Notes: a model not told the origin generated them from the letters alone. 64,000 nucleotides of DNA from Maribacter ulvicola (GCF_900155985.1 NZ_FTMA01000002.1:372001-436000); one strand, 5' to 3'. Shown: positions 11,001 through 19,439, numbered from the stretch's first letter. Translations and numbers: made by a program.

Positions 11001-12963
11001 TATCATCAATAATTTTAGTGGAATGTGCTGTATCTTCAATTTCTAAATTAGAAACGATATCAATCAACATTTCAAGATCAGTACTGATCTCGTTTATTTC
11101 TTCCTCTTTCTTTTTTGCTTCTATTACCTTTTTGACCGTTTCAATAAACGCCTTCTTTTCTTTAACCGCATCATGGTATGGTTGTAAGGCGTTCGGGTTT
11201 AACAAAAACTGAACACAACGTTCAGAAATCTTTTTAGTTTGTTCGGCAATTCTTACTTCTAAAGATTCAAGGTATTCCAAATCAATATAACGCACTTCTT
11301 TAAGAGAAATGGCTTCACCTCTAATAGAACGCAATCTGGTTAGCAAAGCAACAAACTCATCTATATTTTTAAACGAAGTACTCTTAATTTTGCTAAATAG
11401 CTCCTCAGCATTTTGCGCTATTAATTTAGACTGATTTTTAGCATTTTTTCGAAGCTGAACTACTTTTTCAAACTCGTCAATAGCGGCATTAGATGCTTTA
11501 TTGATTTCTTCAATGGGTTTGTTCAGTTGATGTGTTTCTGGTTCTGGCAACCAATAATACGCATCAATAATATCCTTTGAAAATTTAGCGATGTCACTGT
11601 AGAGTCCGGCATAATTATCATTTTTATTTAATAATGTAATTAACCCGTTAACTTCAGCCATTGCTTTTACAATGTCTTTATTTCCAATCTTGTATAACAG
11701 TGTATCTTCATGTTGAGAAGGCACGTAATCACCTTTTAAATACGGCGTTTGCCAAATTTGAACAACGTGGTGTTTGGTCTGTTCTTGCTCGGTTTTAAAA
11801 TAACAAAGCTCTCCATTTTCTAAGATGGTAAATCCATTACAAATGATAGGTGTTTTTATCACCTGACTGATAATATTGTAGGACATTAAATTATATAATC
11901 CCTCGGCGGCAGAATAAAATACATATAGAAAATCCTCACCATTAGGCGAAACAATGCGCTCTTGAAACTTTACATTATCTATGGCATTATCAAAAATATG
12001 GTACTCCCCTGTCTGTAAATAATATCCCGTAGGGAAAATAATACCTTGATCATCTGGTAATAGAATACAAGCATCTTTAACCGAATCTATTTTTTGTACC
12101 TCTTTCATCTTGTCATTAAAGACAAAATAGCGCGGAGATTCTTGAAACGGTTTTATCTCTAAAACAATAAGATTACCAAGGTCACCAAAGCGATATTGAC
12201 CATCATCTAAGGTTTGGTCAACATATTCAACAGGCTCATCTAAAATACCTTTGCCTTCTTCTGTATTATTTTCAACCTTTATGGTTAAGTCTCCACCAAT
12301 TGTTTCTACAAACACACGATCTTTAATAGATACATGAGAATGATCCCCATAACGGTGCATGTCTCTTGTAGCTTCTTGCCATTTAAATTCTTGTTGAACA
12401 GGAAATTTATATTCATGCTCGCTACGGTTATCAACATATTTTAAAGTGTCATTTACCAACAACCACTTAAAGGTTTTAATATCGGTAGGGCTTTCACTCA
12501 ATTGAAAGACCATATGAAGATAGTTTCCAACAATAGCAAAGTTGGAAAAAATGGTATTACGGTAATATTTATACAGATTGGTGAAATCTGTTTTAAAAGT
12601 TTCATCGTCTAAAAGAGTAAGGTCGGTGGCTTTAAAACTATAGTCCTTAAACTTATAAGCGCTGAACACATCTTTTATTGTAATCTCGGTTCTAAGACCA
12701 AAATGTACATTATACCCAAACAGACAGGTGTTACCAAATGAAACAATATCTCGTGCTATACAATTATTCTCTGTATTGATTCTATCATTAGCAATCAGCT
12801 TTGTTTCTAAGGAGCCAAAAACGGTTTTTCTATCAGTATTTAGTTCAATTAACTTAGACTGTAACAGTTCCTTTTGCTTTTGCAAGCGGTTTTTAATTAC
12901 ATCATAAGTGCCACCATCTAAAATATGTTCTTCCGTATTTGCTGTCTGGGCTTTTTCTGCCAT
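8074..12963 (-). CDS. Giant AAA+ ATPase of the flotillin/PspA operon
   Basis: A 1629-residue cytoplasmic protein with no signal peptide. Residues 1 to about 460 are beta-rich and look like a propeller. Residues 480-860 are predicted coiled coil, rich in Lys, Glu and Ala. A mixed region leads into one AAA+ domain with Walker A SPPGYGKTT (about residues 1270-1278) and Walker B VMLYIDDIQ (about 1335). A helical C-terminus follows. Relatives in Bacteroidota and actinomycetes are often labelled 'DNA repair ATPase', but I see no DNA-repair motif. It is the last gene of the minus-strand operon, 65 bp after the flotillin gene. That context points to membrane or envelope remodelling, where the ATPase could act on PspA or flotillin assemblies. 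The family is clear; the function is inferred. Confidence 0.87.
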   Translation of the reverse strand: MAEKAQTANTEEHILDGGTYDVIKNRLQKQKELLQSKLIELNTDRKTVFGSLETKLIANDRINTENNCIARDIVSFGNTCLFGYNVHFGLRTEITIKDVFSAYKFKDYSFKATDLTLLDDETFKTDFTNLYKYYRNTIFSNFAIVGNYLHMVFQLSESPTDIKTFKWLLVNDTLKYVDNRSEHEYKFPVQQEFKWQEATRDMHRYGDHSHVSIKDRVFVETIGGDLTIKVENNTEEGKGILDEPVEYVDQTLDDGQYRFGDLGNLIVLEIKPFQESPRYFVFNDKMKEVQKIDSVKDACILLPDDQGIIFPTGYYLQTGEYHIFDNAIDNVKFQERIVSPNGEDFLYVFYSAAEGLYNLMSYNIISQVIKTPIICNGFTILENGELCYFKTEQEQTKHHVVQIWQTPYLKGDYVPSQHEDTLLYKIGNKDIVKAMAEVNGLITLLNKNDNYAGLYSDIAKFSKDIIDAYYWLPEPETHQLNKPIEEINKASNAAIDEFEKVVQLRKNAKNQSKLIAQNAEELFSKIKSTSFKNIDEFVALLTRLRSIRGEAISLKEVRYIDLEYLESLEVRIAEQTKKISERCVQFLLNPNALQPYHDAVKEKKAFIETVKKVIEAKKKEEEINEISTDLEMLIDIVSNLEIEDTAHSTKIIDDISLIFSTINELKAALKNKRNSLGISEAKAEFAAQLKLIDQSIINYLDMASTPEKCDEYQTKTSIQLEELEGKFTDFEEFIETIIEKREEVYAAFDARKNSLIEKRNKKSSALTGASARILKGVQKKAQSFDTAAEINGYFASDLMINKLRDIIAQLQELDDSGKAEEIETQLKTAREDALRKLKDKLDLYEDGDNVIRLGKHKFGVNKQQLDLTIVFHDNELNYHLTGTDFYKVLNNEEFVKNRHLWNQEYVSETDDIYRGAYLAYKIFSNADEDAFLTLSEEELLKVVQEQSRNDYSEGYIKGVHDVDASKILKVLVHKHNELDLLTYRPEIRGYAQFFWNDLDKDIREELDANLKASGEVLMYFPDSKEYASIIDLLIQKIEVFAKESKLFDAILSADIAQYIFEELKSDAEFVFSSFAIQLKEAFFKLLKSQQADLKFKKSVEESPNLATKVRLVKQWVGAFLKSKKDVDTAINLHRYENEIVAALLFRDESASKIKAVSPNEIIKDLRGSHETLSNGQYSFNYHDFVARLNLFLVDEVPAFLHFKKTKLEITEQLKHDLKLEEFKPRVLTSFVRNKLIDEVYLPIFGNNLAKQLGTVGANKRTDRMGMLLLISPPGYGKTTLMEYIANRLGLIFVKINGPAIGHEVTNVDPASAKNSAAREELKKLNLAFEMGNNVMLYIDDIQHCNPEFLQKFISLSDGTRKIEGVYEGQPKTYDLRGKKFCVIMAGNPYTESGEKFQIPDMLANRADIYNLGDIIGETEHLFRLSLVENSLTANPILQQLASKAFEDVYTLVEQIESKSDEGQLIGNHSSQEVEEYKKVLEKVLRIRDVLLKVNATYIKSAAMQDEYRTEPSFKLQGSYRDMNKLVAQIVPIMNDRELNTLLRSHYENEAQTLTGSAEANLLKYNELIGNLTTEEDTRWSAIKEQFIKNNKLKGFGNANEMAQVLSQMMEFSENLAGIKSVLEKGLKKE

Positions 12964-13028
12964 AAAATTACTAGGCTTTTGTACTACATTTATAATTTAC
13001 TTTTGAGCGATGAATAAAATACAAGGAA

Positions 13029-15095
13029 TTACCTTAGCTTTTTATCACTCATTCCCAAGCCCTTTGCAAGGTTGAACAGGTTACTGAAGAGCGTTTGCTC
13101 ATCATTGTCGTTAGACTTAGATTTTAAGTCCATCAGTAAATTAGCAATGGTCAAATTCTTAAGGTCGTCTGATGAGATTCCGTATTTATCAGCGAATTCC
13201 TTTACCTTCTCCAACAAGTTGCCTTTAACATCGTCACTACCTAAAATGGCATCTTTTACATCTTGAATATTGGAACTGTTCTCCACCAATCTATCGTAGC
13301 CTTTACCTTTTGTAATTTGTCCGATAATTTGTTCAAAGAACATTGTTTCACCACCAACAATATCAATTTTGGCAGCTTTCAATGCATCACCAATAACTTG
13401 CGCTTGTGCATCGGCAATATCTTTCTGTATATTGATGTGGGCAAGATCTACTTGTAATTCTTTATCTAAACGTAGTTTAAACTCTTCATGCTCTTTACCA
13501 ACACCGTCTAATTTCTTCATTGCATTAGCTTTCTCTTCTATACCAGCAGCATCTGCCATGGCTTTTTCTTTGATGACATCAGCCTCTGCCAATCCATCTT
13601 TACGTTTCGCTTCAGCTTTCGCTTCAATACCTACGGCTTCAGCTTTAGCCTTCTTCTCAATGATGATAGCTTGTACTATTCCCTCACGCTCAAAAGCATC
13701 TGCTTTCGCATGCATAACCTGAGCCTCAGACATACCAACGGTTGCTTCCTCTTTCGCTTGTGCTTCCGCTAAAATCTTACGTGCTTCAGCCTCTTTCTCA
13801 CTAGCTTCTTTATGTGCCAGTGCTTCAATATTGATTTCCTCGGCTTTTTGTTTTGCAGCTTCTTTTTGAGCCTCTGCAGCTTTAATCGTTTTAATTAAAT
13901 CTTCTTGTGCATTTGCCTCTGCAATCGTAATTTTTACTTGTTTCTCACGATCGGCAGTTTTAAAAGCTTCAATATCTTTCATGTTTTCTTGCTCTTCCAC
14001 CACTCCTTTTTCAAGGGTAACGCGATCACGAATAACATCTTGAATATTCTTTTTCTCAACTTCGACTACTTTCTCTTTTTCAATCTGAGCCAGCGTAACT
14101 ACTCTTTCTCTTTCCGTAGCCTCTAAAAGTCTGTCTTTTTCTACTCTTTCCGTCTCTACGGCATCTGTACGTTGCTTGTTCTTTAAGGCAACGATTATTT
14201 GACGCTCCATATTCTCTTCGGCAACTTTTACTTTTTCTTGGGTAGCTATACGAGCAGTTTCCGACTTTAAACGCTCTTCTTCAGATACTTTTAAAGTTTC
14301 TGCCTCTTCACGAGATTTTATGTTCGCAATCTCTCTTTTTTGTTGCTCTTCTTTTTCAGCTAACTGCTTATCCAGCTCTAAAATGGCTTCACGTGCTTCA
14401 ACATCTTGTTTACGTATGGTCTTCTCCTCGTCACGCTTAATAAGGTTAGACTTAACATTTTGAGCAGCAGTAAGATCATTAATCTTCTTGATACCTTCTG
14501 CATCAAGAATATTATCTGCTTTCAAATGCGCAACAGCCGTTTGCTCCAGGTAATCTATAGCACAATCTTCTAAGGTATAACCATTTAAATCAATACCTAT
14601 AATATCAACAATCTCATCTCTAAACTCTCTACGCGCTTCATATAATTGTATAAAGTCGAATTTTTTACCAACGGTTTTTAAGGCTTCAGAGAATTTAGCT
14701 TCGAATAATTCTTCTAAGGTTTCCTGACGCGATGCTCTTTGTACTCCTATAGTCTGTGCCACTTTTTTTATAAGGTCCACTTCATTATTTACCCTAACGA
14801 AGAATGCCACTTTTATATCGGCACGCATATTGTCTTTACAAATTAAGCCTTCTGTCGCTAATCTTTCAATTTGGATTTTCTTTACAGAAATGTCCATAAC
14901 TTCTACTCTGTGAAATACAGGAACAACGTAAAGACCTTTGTCCGTAGCTACTTTAGTTCCTCCAAATCCGGTTCTGACCAAGGCTTGACCCTGATGAACT
15001 TTCTTGTAGAACATGGCAATGATTGCAAAATAAACAATGATAAGGAAGAGGATTATTCCCAGACCTATACCGATAATTGAAAAGATGGATTCCAT
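13029..15095 (-). CDS. Flotillin-family (SPFH/band 7) membrane protein
   Basis: A 688-residue protein. Residues 5-29 form one membrane helix. An SPFH/band 7 domain (about 30-230) follows, containing KVHQGQALVRTGFGG and the segment MDISVKKIQIERLATEG. A very long Ala/Glu/Lys-rich coiled coil (about 230-570) comes next, and the C-terminus (570-688) resembles the flotillin oligomerisation end. Flotillins scaffold membrane microdomains and in bacteria are usually encoded with an NfeD-type OB-fold protein. That partner lies 14 bp upstream here. At 688 residues it is longer than typical bacterial flotillins (about 500), mostly through the coiled coil. Confidence 0.93.
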   Translation of the reverse strand: MESIFSIIGIGLGIILFLIIVYFAIIAMFYKKVHQGQALVRTGFGGTKVATDKGLYVVPVFHRVEVMDISVKKIQIERLATEGLICKDNMRADIKVAFFVRVNNEVDLIKKVAQTIGVQRASRQETLEELFEAKFSEALKTVGKKFDFIQLYEARREFRDEIVDIIGIDLNGYTLEDCAIDYLEQTAVAHLKADNILDAEGIKKINDLTAAQNVKSNLIKRDEEKTIRKQDVEAREAILELDKQLAEKEEQQKREIANIKSREEAETLKVSEEERLKSETARIATQEKVKVAEENMERQIIVALKNKQRTDAVETERVEKDRLLEATERERVVTLAQIEKEKVVEVEKKNIQDVIRDRVTLEKGVVEEQENMKDIEAFKTADREKQVKITIAEANAQEDLIKTIKAAEAQKEAAKQKAEEINIEALAHKEASEKEAEARKILAEAQAKEEATVGMSEAQVMHAKADAFEREGIVQAIIIEKKAKAEAVGIEAKAEAKRKDGLAEADVIKEKAMADAAGIEEKANAMKKLDGVGKEHEEFKLRLDKELQVDLAHINIQKDIADAQAQVIGDALKAAKIDIVGGETMFFEQIIGQITKGKGYDRLVENSSNIQDVKDAILGSDDVKGNLLEKVKEFADKYGISSDDLKNLTIANLLMDLKSKSNDNDEQTLFSNLFNLAKGLGMSDKKLR

Positions 15096-15109
15096 AAATA
15101 ATTTAAGTT

Positions 15110-15826
15110 TTATTGGTTATACGATTGAACTAAAAAGTAGGTGTGATCCGCGGACCGTTTAATAATTAATACTGAACTACCGTAGGTTAGTGGCTTACGG
15201 TCCAAGGATTTTACATAAATAGAATGGCTGTTACCGTCTGCTTTTACTTCTGCATTTCCCATTTTATCTTCGGTAATATTGGAAAGCAAAGTTGCCTGTC
15301 GGCCTAAAAAATCGACAGGAGCATCACCGTCTTTATTCAGTTGTTTAAAAAAGGCCTTGAACGGAGTGGTAAACAACTTATTAATAAACAACGCCGGAAA
15401 AAACGCAGCTAGCATAATGATAAAACCGATATAGTTCTCATAGGTAAAAGTTATAGTGGTCAGTAAGGTTGTCATCAACCACCAAACAAATATCCAGCAG
15501 GTAAATGTGAACATAAAAGGCAGTCCTACAAAGTTGAAATAGATAAGAAAAATTTGCCACCATTTTAGAGGTCTGCGTCTTTTTCCTAGCACATCATCTT
15601 GATTTATTTCGGTATTGGAGATATCTTCAAAATCAAGATTACCTCCTTCAATACCGGCATCTAGGTCAATATCTGCACTTACATCTACATCAATATCTAC
15701 GTCTAGATCTAGGTCAAAATCAAGACCACCGATCATGGTAATGATCCAGTAAACTAATAGCAGTATCAATAATAGGGTCAACGTAAGGTTTACCTCAGAA
15801 AATAATATGTCTGTTAGTTGATTCAA
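15110..15826 (-). CDS. OB-fold membrane protein, NfeD/YqiJ-like
   Basis: A 238-residue protein with a membrane helix at about 13-33, two or three more at about 88-150, and a C-terminal OB-like beta domain (about 170-238) including FLGRQATLLSNI. This is the arrangement of YqiJ/NfeD partners of flotillins, which bind the flotillin and face the cytoplasm. Directly after the first helix lies a striking Asp-rich segment in which every second residue from 36 to 48 is Asp (DFDLDLDVDIDVD), continuing at 52, 54 and 56. It might bind cations or form an acidic beta strand. The gene lies 4 bp after pspA and 14 bp before the flotillin gene, so translation is probably coupled. Confidence 0.85.
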   Translation of the reverse strand: MNQLTDILFSEVNLTLTLLLILLLVYWIITMIGGLDFDLDLDVDIDVDVSADIDLDAGIEGGNLDFEDISNTEINQDDVLGKRRRPLKWWQIFLIYFNFVGLPFMFTFTCWIFVWWLMTTLLTTITFTYENYIGFIIMLAAFFPALFINKLFTTPFKAFFKQLNKDGDAPVDFLGRQATLLSNITEDKMGNAEVKADGNSHSIYVKSLDRKPLTYGSSVLIIKRSADHTYFLVQSYNQ

Positions 15827-15830
15827 TTTT

Positions 15831-16544
15831 CTATTTTTTCGGTTTGTTAAACCCTAATTGTTCTTTAAGTTTTTGAAGTTCATCATCTGCAGCAGCTTCA
15901 GTAGTATCGGCAGCCTTGTCCAATTCATCATCAATAGATTTACTTGAATTTGCGATATCGCCATAAGCCTCGGCCAAGGCTTCTTCCTGGGCAATTTTCT
16001 CCTTCATTCTTTCTAACATAGAAACCGTACCGGTACTATCTAATTCCGCCATTTGCTTGTTCAAGTTTTTGGTAGCATTGCTCACCTTTACACGAGCTTT
16101 AAGCGTTTTAAGCTCATTCTCCCAATTGTTGATATTCGCTTTTAAAGCCTCAACGTTCCCTTGCATTTGGCTTACGTTAGCCTCAAACTTTTCCGTTTCC
16201 GTTTTAGTAGCTTCCAATTGTTTCTCGTTCGTTTCTTTTTGCATTAATGCTTCCTTGGCAAGTCTGTCCGCTTCAGTAGCGTCCATTTTCTTACTGTTGG
16301 CCTTCTTTAAAATGATAATGGCTTTATCTTGATATTCCTTTGCTTTGTTTTTGTAAACGTCTTGATCATTCTTAGAACGTATAGCAAGTGCTTTTACTTG
16401 TGCAAGAGCCTCTAAACTTTTTTCCAAGTCTAATTTCATGTCTCTAATGCCTTGTTCCGTCATCTTAATGGGGTCTTCCATTTTGTCAATTGCCGAGTTT
16501 GTTTCAGCTTCTCCTATTTTAAATAGCCTTTTAAATATATTCAT
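15831..16544 (-). CDS. pspA: PspA/IM30 family protein
   Basis: A 237-residue almost wholly helical protein. The opening MNIFKRLFKIGEAETNSAIDKMEDPIKM matches PspA/IM30, whose N-terminal amphipathic helix docks on the inner membrane and whose coiled coils assemble into ESCRT-III-like rods and rings. Residues 30-190 are coiled coil rich in Lys, Glu and Ala. Length is close to the family norm of 220-250. It is the second gene of the operon, 12 bp after the CesT/YbjN-like gene and 4 bp before the OB-fold gene. No PspF-, PspB- or PspC-type gene is in the window, so regulation is not of the enterobacterial type. Confidence 0.93.
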   Translation of the reverse strand: MNIFKRLFKIGEAETNSAIDKMEDPIKMTEQGIRDMKLDLEKSLEALAQVKALAIRSKNDQDVYKNKAKEYQDKAIIILKKANSKKMDATEADRLAKEALMQKETNEKQLEATKTETEKFEANVSQMQGNVEALKANINNWENELKTLKARVKVSNATKNLNKQMAELDSTGTVSMLERMKEKIAQEEALAEAYGDIANSSKSIDDELDKAADTTEAAADDELQKLKEQLGFNKPKK

Positions 16545-16556
16545 GATTTATTATTT

Positions 16557-16952
16557 TTAATATTTAGAAAATTCAATGATTTGGTCAGAGTATTCACTCA
16601 TTAATAAGCTTAAAGAATTAAGACTGGCTTCAAACTCGTTTAAATCCATATTCTCAATTTGCAATGTATCTCTGAATATGACCCGGTTTGCTGTTTCATC
16701 TAGCACAAATGCACCATGAATGATGTCTCTATTCTTTTGAAGTAAATTTTTAAAGATTTTTTCTGATTGATTGTGAACAGAGAATATAAATTGCTCCATA
16801 ATCAAAATTGGGGGTGACACCCCTAAAATCAAATTTTTAATTCCGGAATCTTCTTTCTCTACAACCAAAATTCCGTCTGCCCTATTCTCCTTAACAATAG
16901 TAAAGTTTAATTGAAGTAGATAATCTCTGGTTATATTAAAATGGTTTTTCAT
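16557..16952 (-). CDS. CesT/YbjN-like small protein, first gene of the operon
   Basis: I start it at the ATG at 16950-16952 (MKNHFNITRDYLLQ), giving 131 residues; an in-frame ATG 12 codons upstream adds a sequence without family features. The alternating helix/strand pattern, with the segment ENRADGILVVEKEDSGIKNLILG and the acidic C-terminal helix, resembles the YbjN / type III secretion chaperone-like (CesT_Tir) fold. Related genes in Bacteroidota are often annotated as 'molecular chaperone Tir', but no type III secretion system is involved here. It heads the pspA-flotillin-ATPase operon and may bind PspA or the ATPase. The fold is a moderate-confidence call; the role is inferred from context. 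Confidence 0.75.
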   Translation of the reverse strand: MKNHFNITRDYLLQLNFTIVKENRADGILVVEKEDSGIKNLILGVSPPILIMEQFIFSVHNQSEKIFKNLLQKNRDIIHGAFVLDETANRVIFRDTLQIENMDLNEFEASLNSLSLLMSEYSDQIIEFSKY

Positions 16953-17099
16953 AAATGTTGGTTTTTGTAAGTGTATTCTTAGATTCAATAATACAAAATA
17001 ATATTGGTGCGTTTTCCTAAATTGACAATAGGAGCGCTAAAATGTAAATTACTAGGATGACCATAATATTGAGTTTTAAAATTGGTTAAACAAAATTTA

Positions 17100-17191
17100 A
17101 TTGCTCAAAACAATAGCAATCTAAATAAATATTGCTAATTTTGTTAGACAAATATAATTATTTTTTTATTAATTGCAAATTTTATTAGCAA
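17100..17191. promoter_or_regulatory. Three operator-like inverted repeats in the divergent promoter
   Basis: Three related inverted repeats sit between the pspA operon and the XRE gene. Site A (17100-17120) has perfect 6-bp arms ATTGCT/AGCAAT with a 9-nt spacer. Site B (17132-17151) reads TTGCTAATTTTGTTAGACAA. Site C (17173-17191) reads TTGCAAATTTTATTAGCAA and ends three bases before the XRE start codon. B and C share the form TTGCnAATTTTnTTAGnCAA and start 41 bp apart, about four helical turns. This suggests cooperative binding by the XRE protein, with autorepression and joint control of the pspA operon. Confidence 0.55.
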
Positions 17192-17194
17192 CAA

Positions 17195-17950
17195 ATGTCA
17201 TACTTCGGAAAGAACATAAGAAAAATAAGAAGTTTAAAAAGTCTAAGTCAACAGGCTTTTGCGGAGCTTTTTGAGCTGAAAAGAGGTACATTAGGCGCCT
17301 ATGAAGAAGGAAGAAGTGAACCCAAAATTGAAACCCTAATAAAAATTGCTAATTATTTTAGCATACCTATTGATGATCTACTTACCACAGAATTAACCGT
17401 AAATAATTTATTAAAGTTTAAAGGTAATTTAACGGTAGAGCAAGACCTTGGAGAACAAGAACTTTTTATTAAAGTTCCATGTATAACATCCTTAAATCAA
17501 GCAGATTATATTAATTACTATAATAAGGATTCTTATATTCAAGATTTGCCTTTTTTATCATTACCTATAAATCCTGATAAACAGTTTAGGGCATACACCG
17601 TTCAGAACTTAGAAATGAGTAAAAACGAATTGGGAATGTTCCCAAAGGACATTGCAATTGGTGAATGGGTTCCTCCTACCGTATATTCTAAACTGAATAA
17701 TGGCACTTTAGTTTTTACGGTAACCGATAAACATATTATTTTAAGAAGGTTATTTATTACCAATGAGAGTTTTGTATTACGGGCAGAACATAAAAATGTG
17801 GATGATGTAGTTCTTTCTTTAAAGGAAATAAGAGAATTGTGGCGCGTTAGGTATGTATTCTATCATAGATTGCCAGAGACCAATTTTAATTTGGAAGAAA
17901 AATTATTTCAACTGGAAAAAGATTTCGACCGGCTTAAAAATGATCTATAA
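17195..17950 (+). CDS. XRE-family transcriptional regulator
   Basis: A 251-residue protein. Residues 5-62 form a Cro/CI-type helix-turn-helix (KIRSLKSLSQQAFAELFELKRGTLGAYEEGRSEPKIETLIKIANYF). Residues 85-215 are beta-rich and resemble the S24/LexA-like sensor fold found in many XRE regulators, but no Ser-Lys peptidase dyad is obvious. A short coiled coil closes the chain. It is transcribed away from the pspA operon across a 240-bp region with three inverted repeats, so it probably controls that operon and itself. The signal is unknown; envelope stress would be a reasonable guess from the neighbours. Confidence 0.88.
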   Translation: MSYFGKNIRKIRSLKSLSQQAFAELFELKRGTLGAYEEGRSEPKIETLIKIANYFSIPIDDLLTTELTVNNLLKFKGNLTVEQDLGEQELFIKVPCITSLNQADYINYYNKDSYIQDLPFLSLPINPDKQFRAYTVQNLEMSKNELGMFPKDIAIGEWVPPTVYSKLNNGTLVFTVTDKHIILRRLFITNESFVLRAEHKNVDDVVLSLKEIRELWRVRYVFYHRLPETNFNLEEKLFQLEKDFDRLKNDL

Positions 17951-17953
17951 TAA

Positions 17954-17985
17954 AAAAAGCCCTTCATCACTGAAGGGCTTTTTCT
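17954..17985. terminator. Bidirectional terminator after XRE and csp genes
   Basis: The inverted repeat AAGCCCTTCA / TGAAGGGCTT with a TCAC loop has A- and T-runs on both sides, so it can act on both strands. It lies 4 bp after the XRE stop and 23 bp beyond the 3' end of the convergent cold-shock gene. Confidence 0.85.
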
Positions 17986-18007
17986 TAAACTTGAAAGTAT
18001 ATATGTC

Positions 18008-18199
18008 TTAGATAACTTTAACGTTCACTGCGTTTAAACCTTTGTTACCTTCTTTAAGTTCGAATTCAACTTCATCGCCTTCACGAATTTCGTCGATCAA
18101 CCCAGAAATGTGTACAAAGTGATCTTTTTCAACTCCTTCTTCAGTGATAAAACCGAAACCTTTTGTGTCATTGAAAAATTTTACTGTTCCTTTACTCAT
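18008..18199 (-). CDS. Cold-shock protein (CspA family)
   Basis: A 63-residue OB-fold protein beginning MSKGTVKFFNDTKGFGFI at the ATG at 18197-18199. A longer frame upstream is open but not part of the domain. RNP1-type KGFGFI and RNP2-type HFVHIS motifs, which bind single-stranded RNA or DNA, are intact. The family melts RNA secondary structure during cold shock and growth transitions. It is a single-gene unit facing the XRE gene, with the shared terminator at 17954-17985. Confidence 0.95.
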   Translation of the reverse strand: MSKGTVKFFNDTKGFGFITEEGVEKDHFVHISGLIDEIREGDEVEFELKEGNKGLNAVNVKVI

Positions 18200-18593
18200 T
18201 GTAATGTAATTTAATTTATAATACTTATTAAGTGACAAAGATGACGCCAATAGTTGACAAACAGCATTTAAAGTACTTTTATATCTGTTTTTTATGATTT
18301 TTTTAAGAGTTTTTAGGCGTCATTGGAGAAATTTGTTCATTTGTAAGCAATTAACAAGCCATATTTTCTCTAATTAAAAATATTATTGATTAGAGTATCC
18401 GGCAATTACATAGTCCAATATCCAATTTATTCTTAAGCGAGTTATTTATTTATATTTCCTATACACTGATAGCCCCCAAATTAGAAAATCTAAAAACTGT
18501 CCTTTTTGCTAACTTCTACATAATTAGCGATTTAAAACTGTTTTTGGTTCAATCATAGGGTTAGAAAAGCTAAGGCATTGTTACAAAAAGAAA
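18200..18593. other. Long upstream region of the cold-shock gene
   Basis: Roughly 390 AT-rich bases separate the csp start from the next minus-strand gene. CspA-type genes often carry long structured 5' untranslated regions, so part of this may be the csp leader. I could not identify a specific structure, and no protein-coding frame is supported. Confidence 0.4.
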
Positions 18594-19439
18594 CTATTTG
18601 TATTTCAGTTTTAAAAAGGCACCTTGCAATTTTCTTGTAATGGGACCTTTTTCATTTTCTATGTATAGCTGATGTTCATCGATTTTTTGAATTGCAGCAA
18701 TTTGAGTACTTGTTCCTGTTAAAAACGCTTCATCAACCATGTTGACTTCTTCCAATGTAATAGCGCTTTCTCTAACCTCTATACCTAGAGATTTACAAAG
18801 TTCAATGACTACAATTCTAGTAATTCCATTAAGGATATACTCATCTGCCTTATGGGTATAAACAATTCCTTCTTTTACAAAAAAGACATTGCTATGAGAA
18901 GCTTCAGTGAGTAGTCCGTTTCTGTGTAATATAGTTTCATAGCAATCATGCTGTACGCCTTCCTCGTTCAACATAACATTTCCTAAAAGCGAAGTCATTT
19001 TAATATCACACCTAGACCACCTAAAATCTTTTCGGGTAATTACATGTGCATTTACCATATTTATTTCAGGCAACACCTTTGGCACAGAATACATCATTAG
19101 CGTAGGTGTAATGTCTGAAGGATAAGAATGTTGCCGTGGTGCTACTCCCCTAGTAATCTGTATATACAACATACAGTCCTTATTGGTTAACCGTACCGCT
19201 CTCAATAATTTCTTAATCTCGTTTGGAAGCAGGTTTGCATTAAAATCTATACTAATTTTGTGCAGACCTGACTGTAGTCTTTCTAGATGCTCTTTCTCAT
19301 AAAAGAATCTCCCGTTTATCTGAGCCATAACTTCATAGAGTCCGTCACCAAAAATAAATCCGCGGTCAAATACAGAAACCTTAGCTTCCTGGGGATTTAC
19401 AATTTGTCCGTTTACATAAACTTTATCTGGATAATTCAT
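18594..19439 (-). CDS. Class IV aminotransferase, D-amino-acid transaminase-like
   Basis: A 281-residue fold-type IV PLP enzyme. YVNGQIVNPQEAKVSVFDRGFIFGDGLYEVM is the family N-terminus. The Lys in CDIKMTSLLGNVM aligns with the PLP-binding Lys of D-amino-acid transaminase, and LTEASHSNVFFVK is the usual phosphate-binding region. Length fits the D-alanine transaminase and 4-amino-4-deoxychorismate lyase group better than the longer branched-chain enzymes. It could supply D-amino acids for peptidoglycan or interconvert branched-chain amino acids. It is a single minus-strand gene. Confidence 0.85.
   Translation of the reverse strand: MNYPDKVYVNGQIVNPQEAKVSVFDRGFIFGDGLYEVMAQINGRFFYEKEHLERLQSGLHKISIDFNANLLPNEIKKLLRAVRLTNKDCMLYIQITRGVAPRQHSYPSDITPTLMMYSVPKVLPEINMVNAHVITRKDFRWSRCDIKMTSLLGNVMLNEEGVQHDCYETILHRNGLLTEASHSNVFFVKEGIVYTHKADEYILNGITRIVVIELCKSLGIEVRESAITLEEVNMVDEAFLTGTSTQIAAIQKIDEHQLYIENEKGPITRKLQGAFLKLKYK

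Noticed and set aside
16557..16952. Type III secretion chaperone
   Set aside because: The fold is similar to CesT/Tir chaperones, but there are no secretion genes and the operon context points to PspA/flotillin.
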